A stretch of 22,279 nt of DNA from positions 1 through 22,279 of IMG/VR virus record IMGVR_UViG_3300030451_002475; one strand, 5' to 3'. The notes beneath the pieces were generated by a model. The model made no database searches, was not told the origin of the DNA, and was given only the letters and a program-made list of their open reading frames with translations. This DNA is from a virus. This document shows, in pieces, positions 6,946-15,313 of this stretch. Positions within the stretch are counted from its first letter, which is position 1. Every line of letters begins with the position of its first letter. A program made the position numbers and the translations under genes.

Positions 6946-8943
6946 ATGGCAATAACTAGAGCACAACAAGCAAGACAGATGTTAAAAAATGCAGGAGCTG
7001 TAGAGCAAGATGGTGTTATGAATTATATAAAAAATTCTGAATCTGTAACTGTACCTAAAGAATTTAAAGCTAGATCAAACGCACCTGCAACTAAACTAGC
7101 ATACATTACAGCTGATGAAGCTAAGATGTTAAAGAAGGAAAAACCAGGCACACCGCACAAAGGACCAAAAGGTATACCTAGTTATGATAGTTTTGATGCA
7201 CAAGGTAATTATTCATCTGGTGAGGCTCAAAGTGCTGCAGAAAGAGGAGATTTTGATCGCGCAGAAAAAGAAGGTTTGAGTCGAGATAAAGCAAAAGATA
7301 TTCGTGCGGGAGCTGTAGCGGCTGGAGCAAGAGAATCAGAAAAAGAAAAAAAAGATAGAGAATTTCAAAAAAGAAAAGCAGAAATTCAAAAACAAGTTGA
7401 AAAAAGGAAGAGAGAAGCAGCCGCAGCAATAACAAAACAAGAAAAAAAGGAAGCTCGTGCAAATAGAAAAGCAATGGAAGAGCTTAAAAAAAGAGATAGA
7501 ATTAGACGACAAGAAAGAATAAAAAATGTGTTGGCTCGTAAAACTAAAAATCCTTTTGGTTTAACAGATACTGAATTAGCAGATTTAAAAGCTGCTGGAT
7601 TGTATGATGAAGAAGAGGGTTTATTAAGTCCTGAATTAACTAGTTCATCTCTTTATGGTGGTTTACCAGAATCTGTTGCTAGTCTTTTTGAAAAATCAGA
7701 TAAATTTTCTGGTGCAGAGATGGAGGCATTTAAAGAAAAATTTAATCTACCTGACTTACCTGGTATTTTAGGTGTAGGTTTGAATTTATTAGAATCTCCT
7801 TTAAAAAAAGGATCAAGAAAAACAAAAGACTTTTTTACTGATGATGTTCTAAAATCAGGTAAATTCAAATATAAAGGTCAAGTAGTAACACCTGAAATGT
7901 TTCAGTTTTTATCTCCAACAGAGATGCAAGAAGTTTATGGTGATTATATGGATAGAAGAATGGGAGGAGATATTGATGCATATGGTAATCCAATAATTAG
8001 ACAAGACAATGAAGGACCAGATTCGATATTACCTATTTTACCAACAATACCCACAACACCTACAACACCACAAACACCAGCAATACCTATTGTCGACCCA
8101 ACTAGATTTAGATTCATGAACCGTGGTGGTATGGTTGAGGATGCACCTGTAGGAGTAGGGATCATGGATCTTGAATCAGCAAGACAGATGATGTTCATAG
8201 GTGGTGTAGCAAAAGCAATTGGTAAAGGTTTAAAAAGTGCAACTAGGGCTGTTAAGAAAGTTGTTAAGTCACCACTTGGTAAAGCTGCATTGTTAGCTGC
8301 ACCATTTGTAATGAGTGGTGGTGTTGGTAGTTTTTTTGGTAAAGGTAGTTTTAATCCGTTTTTAAGAAAAGTTGCTGGTGATACAGCATTTAGTGGTTTG
8401 GGAGAGGCTTTAAGTAAAATAGGTTTGGTAAATAAATCTGGTGGTTTAACTGGTGCAGGCGTTGGGAGTTTATTTGGTATAGGAACTTTATTAGCCAGTA
8501 TGCAAGAACCAAAAGAAGATGAAAATTTTAATTTAAAAAATTATTATGAAACAGAGGGTTTAAAAGATTTTATAGCTAGTCTTGGTCAAAGAAGTAGATT
8601 ATTAGCAGAAGGTGGTAAAGCAGAGCCAGTGGCTAAAAAGACTATGCCTTTGTTAGACTTAGATGGTAAGGAGATGGACTTTAGAGCAGAAGGTGGGTTT
8701 GTGCCTATAGGACGTATGGAAAAAGCAGATGATGTCCCAGCTAGATTATCCAAAAATGAGTTCGTATTTACGGCTGAGGCTGTTAGAAATGCAGGAGATG
8801 GCGATGTGGACAAAGGTGCAGAAGTTATGTATAATACCATGAAAAACCTCGAAGCCGGAGGTAAAGTATCCGAAGAAACGCAAGGCTTAGATGGCGCTAA
8901 AGAAATGTTTCAAACAGCACAAAGATTAGAAGGAGTAATGTAG
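6946..8943 (+). CDS. Large internal virion protein, coiled-coil and glycine-motif type
   Basis: 665 residues. The N-terminal 125 residues are polar. Residues ~128-198 form a long, strongly charged Lys/Glu/Arg helix. A globular part follows, then a Pro/Thr linker at ~363-385, the basic RFRFMNRGGM element at ~387-396, and a basic to hydrophobic segment (~418-455, GGVAKAIGKGLKSATRAVKK leading to LAAPFVM) that could touch membrane. The last 85 residues contain AEGGFVPIGRMEKADDVPARL followed by SKNEFVFTAEAVRNAGDGD and a helical tail; this DDVPARLs.nEFVfta.AV.naG block is a recurrent C-terminal element of marine phage virion proteins. Together these suggest a DNA-ejection or core protein. It starts 12 bases after the upstream stop without a clear ribosome binding site. 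Confidence 0.55.
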   Translation: MAITRAQQARQMLKNAGAVEQDGVMNYIKNSESVTVPKEFKARSNAPATKLAYITADEAKMLKKEKPGTPHKGPKGIPSYDSFDAQGNYSSGEAQSAAERGDFDRAEKEGLSRDKAKDIRAGAVAAGARESEKEKKDREFQKRKAEIQKQVEKRKREAAAAITKQEKKEARANRKAMEELKKRDRIRRQERIKNVLARKTKNPFGLTDTELADLKAAGLYDEEEGLLSPELTSSSLYGGLPESVASLFEKSDKFSGAEMEAFKEKFNLPDLPGILGVGLNLLESPLKKGSRKTKDFFTDDVLKSGKFKYKGQVVTPEMFQFLSPTEMQEVYGDYMDRRMGGDIDAYGNPIIRQDNEGPDSILPILPTIPTTPTTPQTPAIPIVDPTRFRFMNRGGMVEDAPVGVGIMDLESARQMMFIGGVAKAIGKGLKSATRAVKKVVKSPLGKAALLAAPFVMSGGVGSFFGKGSFNPFLRKVAGDTAFSGLGEALSKIGLVNKSGGLTGAGVGSLFGIGTLLASMQEPKEDENFNLKNYYETEGLKDFIASLGQRSRLLAEGGKAEPVAKKTMPLLDLDGKEMDFRAEGGFVPIGRMEKADDVPARLSKNEFVFTAEAVRNAGDGDVDKGAEVMYNTMKNLEAGGKVSEETQGLDGAKEMFQTAQRLEGVM

Positions 8944-9896
8944 TGGCAACAGAAACTACGATATCGAGACCAGCACCTTTTGTAGAAGATTTAGGTAAAG
9001 ATCTATCGAAACAGGTATTAACACAAACAACAGTACCAGTCGTAACAACAGGTTTAGCTGGACTTGGTACAATGGCTCAACCAACAAGGCAAACTTTTGA
9101 AACACAAGAACAATTTAATCAGAGAAAAGGTTTATTTGATGCTCAAAGAAGAGCAGCATTAGGTTTTGAACAAAGACAACAAGCACTATCAGGACTTGCA
9201 CCACAAGTTGCAGGTTTAGATCCATTACAGCAACAAGCACAACAAAGAGCTGTAGCGGGTTTAGGTTCTTTTCAACCGTTCTTAACACAAGCACAACAAT
9301 TATCTGGAGCAGGTGCAGGGACAGGCCCTGGTTCAGTTCAACAATTCATGTCTCCATATCAACAACAAGTTATTGATACAAGTTTATCTGAGTTTGATAG
9401 ACAAGCAGCAATTAATAGACAACAGATTAGAGATAGAGCAGTAACAGCGGGTGCCTTTGGTGGTGGACGAGAGGGTGTTCAACTAGCGGAACAAGGAGCA
9501 CGAACAGCTGAAGCAAGAGGTAGATTACAAGCAGGACTATTATCAGAAGCTTTTAAAGATGCAGTGAGTAGAAGACAACAAGCTGCAGCCGATCAACTAA
9601 CATTTGCACAAGCTTTACCACAATTACAAAGAGCAGATGTTTCAACATTAGGTGGCCTTGGATCGCTAAATCAAGCATTAGCACAAGCTAGATTAGATGC
9701 TAATAGAGAGGCTGCAAGACAAGCTGCATTCCAACCACAAGAACAAGTGGATAGATTTGCTGATATCGTAACAGGGATCATGGGTGGTATGAGAGGCACA
9801 GGTACAAGTGTATCCAATGTCCCTAATCCAACACCACTACAATCTGCATTAGGAGCAGCAGCTACAGGATTTGGTATATATAAAGCTTTGAGGTAG
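8943..9896 (+). CDS. Gln/Ala-rich internal virion protein, GTG start
   Basis: 317 residues from a GTG at 8943 (ATETTISRPAPFVEDL follows) that overlaps the previous TAG by one base. The protein is very rich in Gln and Ala. A central block (~135-180) reads FMSPYQQQVIDTSLSEFDRQ, then an Arg/Gln-rich helix and GAFGGGREGVQL. The mSPYqqqViD..l.e.drq and AFGGgReg elements recur in phage structural proteins thought to sit in the head core or ejection apparatus. The C-terminus (TPLQSALGAAATGFGIYKAL) is a short hydrophobic Gly/Ala helix and a possible membrane-active tail. No enzyme motif is seen. Ejection function is inferred from composition and order. Confidence 0.55.
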   Translation: MATETTISRPAPFVEDLGKDLSKQVLTQTTVPVVTTGLAGLGTMAQPTRQTFETQEQFNQRKGLFDAQRRAALGFEQRQQALSGLAPQVAGLDPLQQQAQQRAVAGLGSFQPFLTQAQQLSGAGAGTGPGSVQQFMSPYQQQVIDTSLSEFDRQAAINRQQIRDRAVTAGAFGGGREGVQLAEQGARTAEARGRLQAGLLSEAFKDAVSRRQQAAADQLTFAQALPQLQRADVSTLGGLGSLNQALAQARLDANREAARQAAFQPQEQVDRFADIVTGIMGGMRGTGTSVSNVPNPTPLQSALGAAATGFGIYKALR

Positions 9897-9899
9897 ATA

Positions 9900-11249
9900 A
9901 TGAATAGAACTTTAAAAAGACCAATGTTTAGAATGGGTGGTTCTACAGGAACTGGTATTACTAGTGGTTTAGATAAACCTAGAAAACAATTTAGTGATGG
10001 CACTAATAATCCTCTTTTACAGTATCCAACAGATTATTTTCCAGAGTTAGGTGTTAAAAAACAAGAAACCACTCCATCTATAACGATAGATAAACCACAA
10101 GAAACAACGAGTATGCTTCCTAGTGAGCAACTTATGAAAGCTTTTGCAGATAGAGATACTAAACCAGACCTTTCACAATTTTTAATTAACTTTGGGTTAA
10201 ATTTAGCATCAGCAACTCCAAGGGGAAATATTTTAGCAACAGCCGCAGAAGCTGCAAAAGCTCCGACAGATACATTGTTTAAACAAATAGGAGCAGAAAA
10301 AGCTTTTGATAGACAGTTAGCTTTAAGTGGAGCTGAAATGGATATAAATCAAAGACTTAAAAAGGAAGCTGCTGATCAAAAATTTTCAAATGATCTTGCA
10401 TTAGCATTAGCCACAGCTAAACCAGAGACTAAAACTGCTGCAGTTAAAAATGCTTTAGCTATGGGTCTTGAACCAGGAACTAAACCTTTTAACGATTATG
10501 TTACTGCTGCAACTATTAAGGGTGCAGGACTTAATATTGATTTTAATCCTGATGGAACTATTAAATCAATATCAGAAGGTAATCAAACAGATACCAAAAC
10601 AATAAATGCAGCTAGAGATTTAAAAATTGGAACTTTTAAAATGAACAACGCTGCAAATAATTTATTTAAAAATTTAAAAAATGCTAAAACAGGTCCAGTT
10701 GGTGCATTTGTACAAGCTTTAGACAGTACGGGAGCACAATTAAAAATGGCTGCAGACTCTTTCGGTTTTAAAACTACAGGAGAAAACAGAACTTTTATTG
10801 ATACAGGAAGTGGTGATATTGATAATTATATTAAAAAGAACTTTGGTAGTTTTGTAGGAAACGACGCTGTACAATTAGGTAAAATTAAATCTGCTTCAAT
10901 TAATCTTGCGTACTTAATGGCAAGAATTGATGAGCCAGGTGGAAGATTTACTGATAGAGATATTGCATTAAAAATGGAAGAGTTAGGCATAGGAGCTAAT
11001 CCAGAAAGAACAATTGCAATTATGCAAAATGCAATTAAATTAAGAAACGATAATGCTGCTTTTGAGTATAAAGAATTAACAGGTAATCCTTTAGATTTTT
11101 CTGACATGAATGTATTTGAGGGTGGATTTACTCCTCAAGATACGTCAAAAAAAACTACAAAAACCGATGAATCAGAAATGGATGAATTTAAATTTATTGA
11201 TGGTGTTCTACACAAAAAAGTAAATGGTAAATTTACAAAGGATTTCTAA
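9900..11249 (+). CDS. Internal virion protein with N-terminal RPMFRMGG motif
   Basis: 449 residues; GAGGT at 9890-9894 gives a modest ribosome binding site. The N-terminus RPMFRMGGSTGTGITSGLD (residues 7-25) is a motif that recurs at the start of marine phage internal proteins; it resembles the RFMNRGGM element inside the 665-residue neighbour. Residues ~85-200 are Ala/Lys-rich helix. A better conserved-looking core at ~331-365 reads NLAYLMARIDEPGGRFTDRD followed by IALKMEELGIG, a pattern (LAy..AR..dPgGR.td.Di....lG) met in phage ejection or virion-associated proteins. The C-terminus is charged. Role in genome delivery is inferred. Confidence 0.55.
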   Translation: MNRTLKRPMFRMGGSTGTGITSGLDKPRKQFSDGTNNPLLQYPTDYFPELGVKKQETTPSITIDKPQETTSMLPSEQLMKAFADRDTKPDLSQFLINFGLNLASATPRGNILATAAEAAKAPTDTLFKQIGAEKAFDRQLALSGAEMDINQRLKKEAADQKFSNDLALALATAKPETKTAAVKNALAMGLEPGTKPFNDYVTAATIKGAGLNIDFNPDGTIKSISEGNQTDTKTINAARDLKIGTFKMNNAANNLFKNLKNAKTGPVGAFVQALDSTGAQLKMAADSFGFKTTGENRTFIDTGSGDIDNYIKKNFGSFVGNDAVQLGKIKSASINLAYLMARIDEPGGRFTDRDIALKMEELGIGANPERTIAIMQNAIKLRNDNAAFEYKELTGNPLDFSDMNVFEGGFTPQDTSKKTTKTDESEMDEFKFIDGVLHKKVNGKFTKDF

Positions 11250-14200
11250 TGGCTAAAGTAAAAATTGATGGTTTAGGTGTAATAGAAATACAGGGAGATA
11301 CACCCTCTGCTCAAGAAATTGAAACTATTCAAAAATTATTAAATAAAAAAACTTTAGACTCAATACCTAATGTAAGAGAGTACAAAGAAAAAAATCCAGA
11401 CGCTGTGAATATACCTAGTGTGGATTTAGCAGAGCAAGTTTATAATCAAGAGTTTAAAGGCAAAGGTGTAGATGAAACAGAGTTTTATCAAAAATTTTTT
11501 CCAAACATAGCGAAAGAAAAATTTGAAGAAGCTGAAAGTATTATTGTAGGTCCTGATGATGCTATGTTGGGAAAAACAGAGTTAGATTATGTTTCTTTTA
11601 TACCAACAACAGCAGATTTAGCTAAACAAGGAAATGTATCCGTAAATGACCCCGCAACTAGTAAAGCAAGATTTGCTGCTTCTCTTGGATATAATCAAGA
11701 ACAAAAAGCTCTTGCAGTAAAAAATGTTTTATCGACCGCATTCAAACAAGACATAGACGTAAGAGTAGGACCAGACACTGGAGAGTTGGAATATTTTAAT
11801 CCGAGAACTAATACATATGCATTAGTTGATAAACCTGGTTTAGACTTTGGTGACATTTCTGATTTAGGTGGAGATGCTATGGTTTTAGTTCCCGATTTAG
11901 CTGCAACTATTTTTACTACTGTAAAAACAGGTGGTTTCATACCCGCAGGAATAGCAGCAGGTTCTGTTGCTGCAGGTATAGGTGAATTTTTAAGGTTAAA
12001 ATTAGGTCAAAGGTATGGAGCTAATTTAAATTTATCTGATATGGATTTATTAAATGAAGCACTTAAAACTGCAGGTATATCTGCAGGTGCTGGAGTTTTA
12101 GGTGTTGGTGCTGCTAAAATTATTAAAGGGGCAACTAATATATTAAAAGGTAGAATTTTTGGTAATGTAGATGAAGGAATTAAAACCGCTGAATCTGCAA
12201 AAGTTAAAGAGGCCAAAGAAATAGAAGATCAAATAAATTTAAAATTAGAGGACGCAGGAATAAAATCTAAATTAAAATATACATTAGCAGAGGCAGCTGA
12301 TGATAAAGATTTACTGTCCATACAAAAATCTTTTGAGGATGTAAGAAGATTAGGTTACACTAAAGAATTTAGTGAAGCATCACTTGAAAAAGCAAATGCT
12401 TTAAATTCTTATTTTAAACTATTAAAGGATAAATTTGGTAGTGCTACCGGTTCTACTTACGATACGGGAAAAGATATAGCAAAAGTTTTAGATGAGAGAA
12501 ATACTGACGTAATAAAAAATTTAATAAAAAAACAAGAAGCTTCAGATGAACTACTAACTAAATCTGTGTTTAATTTACCGGGTGGTAATGTAAAAACTAC
12601 AGGAGTTGAGTTTAGAAATATTATAAGTCAATTAAGTGATAATTATAAAAAAAAAGCTGCGGAAGCCGCATCTAAATTAGATCAAGTAACAGGTTTGAAA
12701 TCAATAAACACAAAAGAAATAGCAGATGCTATAAATAAACTTAGTAATCAACAAAAAAAAGATTTTTTAAATGTGGCTGAGGCTGAAGGTTTATTTAAAA
12801 AAGAATTTTTAGAAATTTTAGAAAACCCTAACGCAACATTACCTTTAGAAAATGTTAGACAAACGCTACAAACGTTAGGGGCAAAAATTAGAAAATCAGA
12901 AAAAGGTTTGGCTGCTGGAGAGGACATAGATGTAGGTGCTCTAAAACTTTTAAAAAATGCTTTTACTAACCAAGTTAAAAAAGATGCAGGTCCTGAATAT
13001 CTTAATGAGTTACAAAGATTTAATAACTTAGTTATTAGAAATAAAGAATTATTAAATAATGATATCATAGCTAAAATAACAAATAGAGAGGTAGGAAATG
13101 TTTTAAAAATAGGTGATGAGGCTATATTTGAGACAACCTTTAAAAAAGGTGTTAATTCTGAAAAAGTAGCTAGACAAGTTCATGATGTTATAAGTCAATC
13201 GCCTGATGCGATGAATGCTTATAAAAATTCTATATTTGATTTTTATAAAAAAGAAGTTTTAGATCAAGCGGGTAAACCTAACCTAGTTAAACATAATGCT
13301 TTTATGAAAAACTATGAAAAAATATTAAAAGTATTTTTTAATAAATCTGAATTTAATCAAATTAAAAGAATAGGTGGTTTAAAAGCCAACATAGAAAGAA
13401 CAAATAAACTTTTTGACAATGTTACAAAAGAATTAAACAGATCTTTTGAAGGTAAATTATTAAATAACTCTCCGCAAGAGATTTTTAATAAGATATATAA
13501 ACCAGGTAACATAGGTGAAATAAAAACACTTAAAAACATTTTACAAAAAAATCCAGAAATATACAAAAAGTTTCAAAGAGATGTTTTAACAGATTTAAAT
13601 GAAAGAGTTTTTACAAGATCTAAAAATTTAAGTTTAGATAAAGTTTTAGATGCGGACGCATTTAATAAGTATTTAAATGGTGGTGGAGGAGAAAGAGGTT
13701 ATAAAACTGCATTAAAAGAAATATTTGGCGAAAGTTATGTTAAAGATTTAGAAACTTTAAATAAGGCTTTACTAATAGCTAGTAGAAAAGCACCTGCTGC
13801 ACAACAAGGTGTTGTAGGTAGTGCATTAACAGATTTAATTAGAGCAAGATTGGGACAATTTACATTAGCAGGTAGATTGTTTACAGCTGGTAGAAGGATT
13901 TTTACAGCTGCATCCAACAGAGTAATTGCAAGAGCTTTATTAGATCCAAACTCATTAAAAGACCTTCTTGCATTAAAAAATTTAAAAACAGGTAGTAAAC
14001 AAGCAGCTGTTATTCTTGCTAAATTAGGTGGTAGTATATTTATTACTTTACCAGATGATGGAGCACCAATACCTCCAAAATCGTCAATTGAAAAAACTTC
14101 TTCTTTTCCAAATTTATTTAGAGAAAGAGAAAAAAGTTTTGATTTTTTACCACCTAAAGATCCTAAAATAGATTTATCTATGATGCCATCAATGATAGAA

Positions 14201-14341
14201 CCTGTGGAGTCTCCTAATATTGACACAACATTATTAGCCCAAGCCCAACCACAAAGTGGTCAAGGTATTATGCAAAATTTAAGTGCTACAGAAAGAGCTT
14301 TACTAGATCCAACTGAACAAGTTATAGCAACTAGAACATAA
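11249..14341 (+). CDS. Very large internal virion / ejection-type protein
   Basis: 1030 residues, the largest gene in the window. The first ~25 residues (MAKVKIDGLGVIEIQGDTPS) are a small beta segment. Residues ~209-300 are unusually hydrophobic and glycine-rich (TTVKTGGFIPAGIAAGSVAA and later TAGISAGAGVLGVGAAKII), a plausible membrane-inserting region. The remaining ~700 residues are lysine- and asparagine-rich and predicted almost wholly helical. The very low G+C (about 15-25% in the 133xx lines) makes Lys/Asn/Ile codons dominate. No transglycosylase or protease motif was found by eye. It has an AAGGA site upstream (11237-11241) and overlaps the previous TAA by one base. Size, position before lysis genes and helical nature fit a large ejection protein. 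Confidence 0.55.
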   Translation: MAKVKIDGLGVIEIQGDTPSAQEIETIQKLLNKKTLDSIPNVREYKEKNPDAVNIPSVDLAEQVYNQEFKGKGVDETEFYQKFFPNIAKEKFEEAESIIVGPDDAMLGKTELDYVSFIPTTADLAKQGNVSVNDPATSKARFAASLGYNQEQKALAVKNVLSTAFKQDIDVRVGPDTGELEYFNPRTNTYALVDKPGLDFGDISDLGGDAMVLVPDLAATIFTTVKTGGFIPAGIAAGSVAAGIGEFLRLKLGQRYGANLNLSDMDLLNEALKTAGISAGAGVLGVGAAKIIKGATNILKGRIFGNVDEGIKTAESAKVKEAKEIEDQINLKLEDAGIKSKLKYTLAEAADDKDLLSIQKSFEDVRRLGYTKEFSEASLEKANALNSYFKLLKDKFGSATGSTYDTGKDIAKVLDERNTDVIKNLIKKQEASDELLTKSVFNLPGGNVKTTGVEFRNIISQLSDNYKKKAAEAASKLDQVTGLKSINTKEIADAINKLSNQQKKDFLNVAEAEGLFKKEFLEILENPNATLPLENVRQTLQTLGAKIRKSEKGLAAGEDIDVGALKLLKNAFTNQVKKDAGPEYLNELQRFNNLVIRNKELLNNDIIAKITNREVGNVLKIGDEAIFETTFKKGVNSEKVARQVHDVISQSPDAMNAYKNSIFDFYKKEVLDQAGKPNLVKHNAFMKNYEKILKVFFNKSEFNQIKRIGGLKANIERTNKLFDNVTKELNRSFEGKLLNNSPQEIFNKIYKPGNIGEIKTLKNILQKNPEIYKKFQRDVLTDLNERVFTRSKNLSLDKVLDADAFNKYLNGGGGERGYKTALKEIFGESYVKDLETLNKALLIASRKAPAAQQGVVGSALTDLIRARLGQFTLAGRLFTAGRRIFTAASNRVIARALLDPNSLKDLLALKNLKTGSKQAAVILAKLGGSIFITLPDDGAPIPPKSSIEKTSSFPNLFREREKSFDFLPPKDPKIDLSMMPSMIEPVESPNIDTTLLAQAQPQSGQGIMQNLSATERALLDPTEQVIATRT

Positions 14342-14556
14342 TGCCAAACGGAGATAAAATAAAACCTAAAACGACAAGAGAGCATTTGCTTTCTATTTAT
14401 GGATACATTACAGGATTAAAAAAAGACGTTAAACATATGCACGAAGGTATTCACGATTTGGGCGGTAAGATAGATAAGATCTATTGGGTGTTATTGGGTA
14501 CTGTAGGGGCAGTATCACTTCTGTTGCTAGAAAAATTTTTAGACAAACTAACATGA
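14341..14556 (+). CDS. Holin-like small membrane protein (XhlA-type)
   Basis: 71 residues. A charged N-terminal helix (residues 1-46, with HLLSIYGYITGLKKDVKHMH and GGKIDKI) is followed by one transmembrane segment at ~48-64 (YWVLLGTVGAVSLLLLEKF) and a short charged tail. One membrane helix preceded by an amphipathic helix is the layout of XhlA/haemolysin-type phage accessory holins. It lies directly upstream of the endolysin and shares the classic ATGA overlap with it, so the two form a lysis cassette. It could be a pinholin or a holin-associated protein; sequence alone cannot separate these. Confidence 0.65.
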   Translation: MPNGDKIKPKTTREHLLSIYGYITGLKKDVKHMHEGIHDLGGKIDKIYWVLLGTVGAVSLLLLEKFLDKLT

Positions 14557-15029
14557 ATTTATCACGTAACTTTACTCTTCAAGAGCTTATCAAATCAGAT
14601 ACAGCTATACGTTTGGATATAGATAACAATCCAAATGCAGATCAAATAGAAAAACTAAAAGCATTATGTGAAAATGTTTTGCAAAAAGTACGTGACCATT
14701 TTGGCAGAGTCAAGGTCACGAGCGGATACCGTTCTCCTGAACTATGTGCAGCGATAGGTAGTTCTGTAAATTCGCAGCATGCCAAGGCTGAGGCGGCAGA
14801 TTTCGAATGTGTTGGAGTAGACAACGCTGAAGTTGCTGATTGGATCAATATGAACTGCACGACAGATCAGCTAATACTAGAGTTCTACACTCCCGGAGAA
14901 CCCAACTCAGGGTGGATTCATGCGTCTTATGTAGAGTTTAATCCAAGAGCACAATACATGAGAGCATACAAAGAAAATAAAAAAACAAAGTACAAACCAA
15001 TTATTGGTAGAGCTGTAGATCTAGTGTAG
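14553..15029 (+). CDS. Endolysin, peptidase M15 family (D-Ala-D-Ala carboxypeptidase type)
   Basis: 158 residues; the start ATG at 14553 overlaps the holin stop as ATGA and begins MNLSRNFTLQELIKSDTAIR. An in-frame start at 14484 lies wholly inside the holin gene and is rejected. The zinc and catalytic residues of the M15A group are in place: SGYRSPEL at 57-64, SQH at 74-76 (ligand H76), D83 in AADFE, glutamate E110 in LILEF, and WIH at 121-123 (ligand H123). The enzyme should cut peptidoglycan cross-links to release progeny. There is no signal peptide, so it needs the holin. The gene is close to 50% G+C over 14701-14820 while the preceding gene is 15-25% in places, a sharp composition jump. 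Confidence 0.85.
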   Translation: MNLSRNFTLQELIKSDTAIRLDIDNNPNADQIEKLKALCENVLQKVRDHFGRVKVTSGYRSPELCAAIGSSVNSQHAKAEAADFECVGVDNAEVADWINMNCTTDQLILEFYTPGEPNSGWIHASYVEFNPRAQYMRAYKENKKTKYKPIIGRAVDLV

Positions 15030-15108
15030 TGGTGGTTGGTTTACTTACGGGATAAACAAACAAAACCGAACCAACCTAGATAGCCGGAAACCACCAGAAG
15101 CCCACTAC
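15026..15108. ncRNA. Structured non-coding spacer at the convergent junction
   Basis: The spacer between the endolysin stop and the end of the opposing genes is about 48% G+C and highly self-complementary. GTAGTGG (15026-15032) pairs with CCACTAC (15102-15108). Inside it GGTTGGTT (15034-15041) pairs with AACCAACC (15069-15076), extended after a bulge by CGG/CCG (15048-15050 with 15066-15068). A competing pairing also exists: TGGTGGTT (15030-15037) with AACCACCA (15089-15096). The T6 run at 15124-15129 lies 15 bases beyond the outer stem, too far for a textbook intrinsic terminator. It may be a bidirectional transcription barrier, a small RNA or another structural site; the class is not certain. 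Confidence 0.4.
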
Positions 15109-15118
15109 TGCCCCAAAC

Positions 15119-15313
15119 TTAAATTTTTTCTTCCTTAATAATGTACCTTTCAGGTTGAGCAAAATCTTCTCGACAACCTCTTTTTAATTTACCTAATAAC
15201 TTTTCTCTTAAAGCTATCTCACATTGTAATTTAGCTTCAGTATGTGTTTTACCTTCTCCCCACACTCTTGGAAAATTTGGAGTGTCTTTTTCTACGCCTA
15301 TGTATCTAATCAT
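15119..15313 (-). CDS. Small hypothetical protein, 64 aa
   Basis: The start is taken as the ATG at 15313-15311 (MIRYIGVEKDTPNFPRVWGE), preceded on the minus strand by AGGTGG; the frame is open a further 17 codons upstream, but that would lie entirely within the upstream gene. It overlaps the stop of the preceding gene by eight bases. The protein is short and basic, with FPRVWGEGKTHTEAKLQCEI and ALREKLLGKLKRGC suggesting a strand followed by one long helix; the layout recalls small phage proteins with a GeG.T..eA...ce.Al fold, also seen in HicB-like antitoxin domains, but the match is too loose to name. Function unknown. It ends at the structured spacer. Confidence 0.55.
   Translation of the reverse strand: MIRYIGVEKDTPNFPRVWGEGKTHTEAKLQCEIALREKLLGKLKRGCREDFAQPERYIIKEEKI

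Noticed and set aside
12826-12880. CCCTAACG / CGTTAGGG inverted repeat inside the large internal protein gene
   Set aside because: Eight bases with a 39-base loop in coding DNA; expected by chance in a sequence of this length.
13735-14226. Minus-strand 163-codon frame inside the 1030-residue gene
   Set aside because: Shadow of AT-rich coding DNA; no ribosome binding site, low-complexity product, and the plus frame is clearly the real gene.
14484-14552. Upstream start for the endolysin giving an N-terminal extension
   Set aside because: The extension lies wholly inside the holin gene, and the ATGA overlap at 14553 with the M15 family start is better.
15030-15118. tRNA or phage attachment site in the G+C-rich spacer
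   Set aside because: No T-loop consensus or acceptor-stem pairing of tRNA type was found and no integrase is present in the window.
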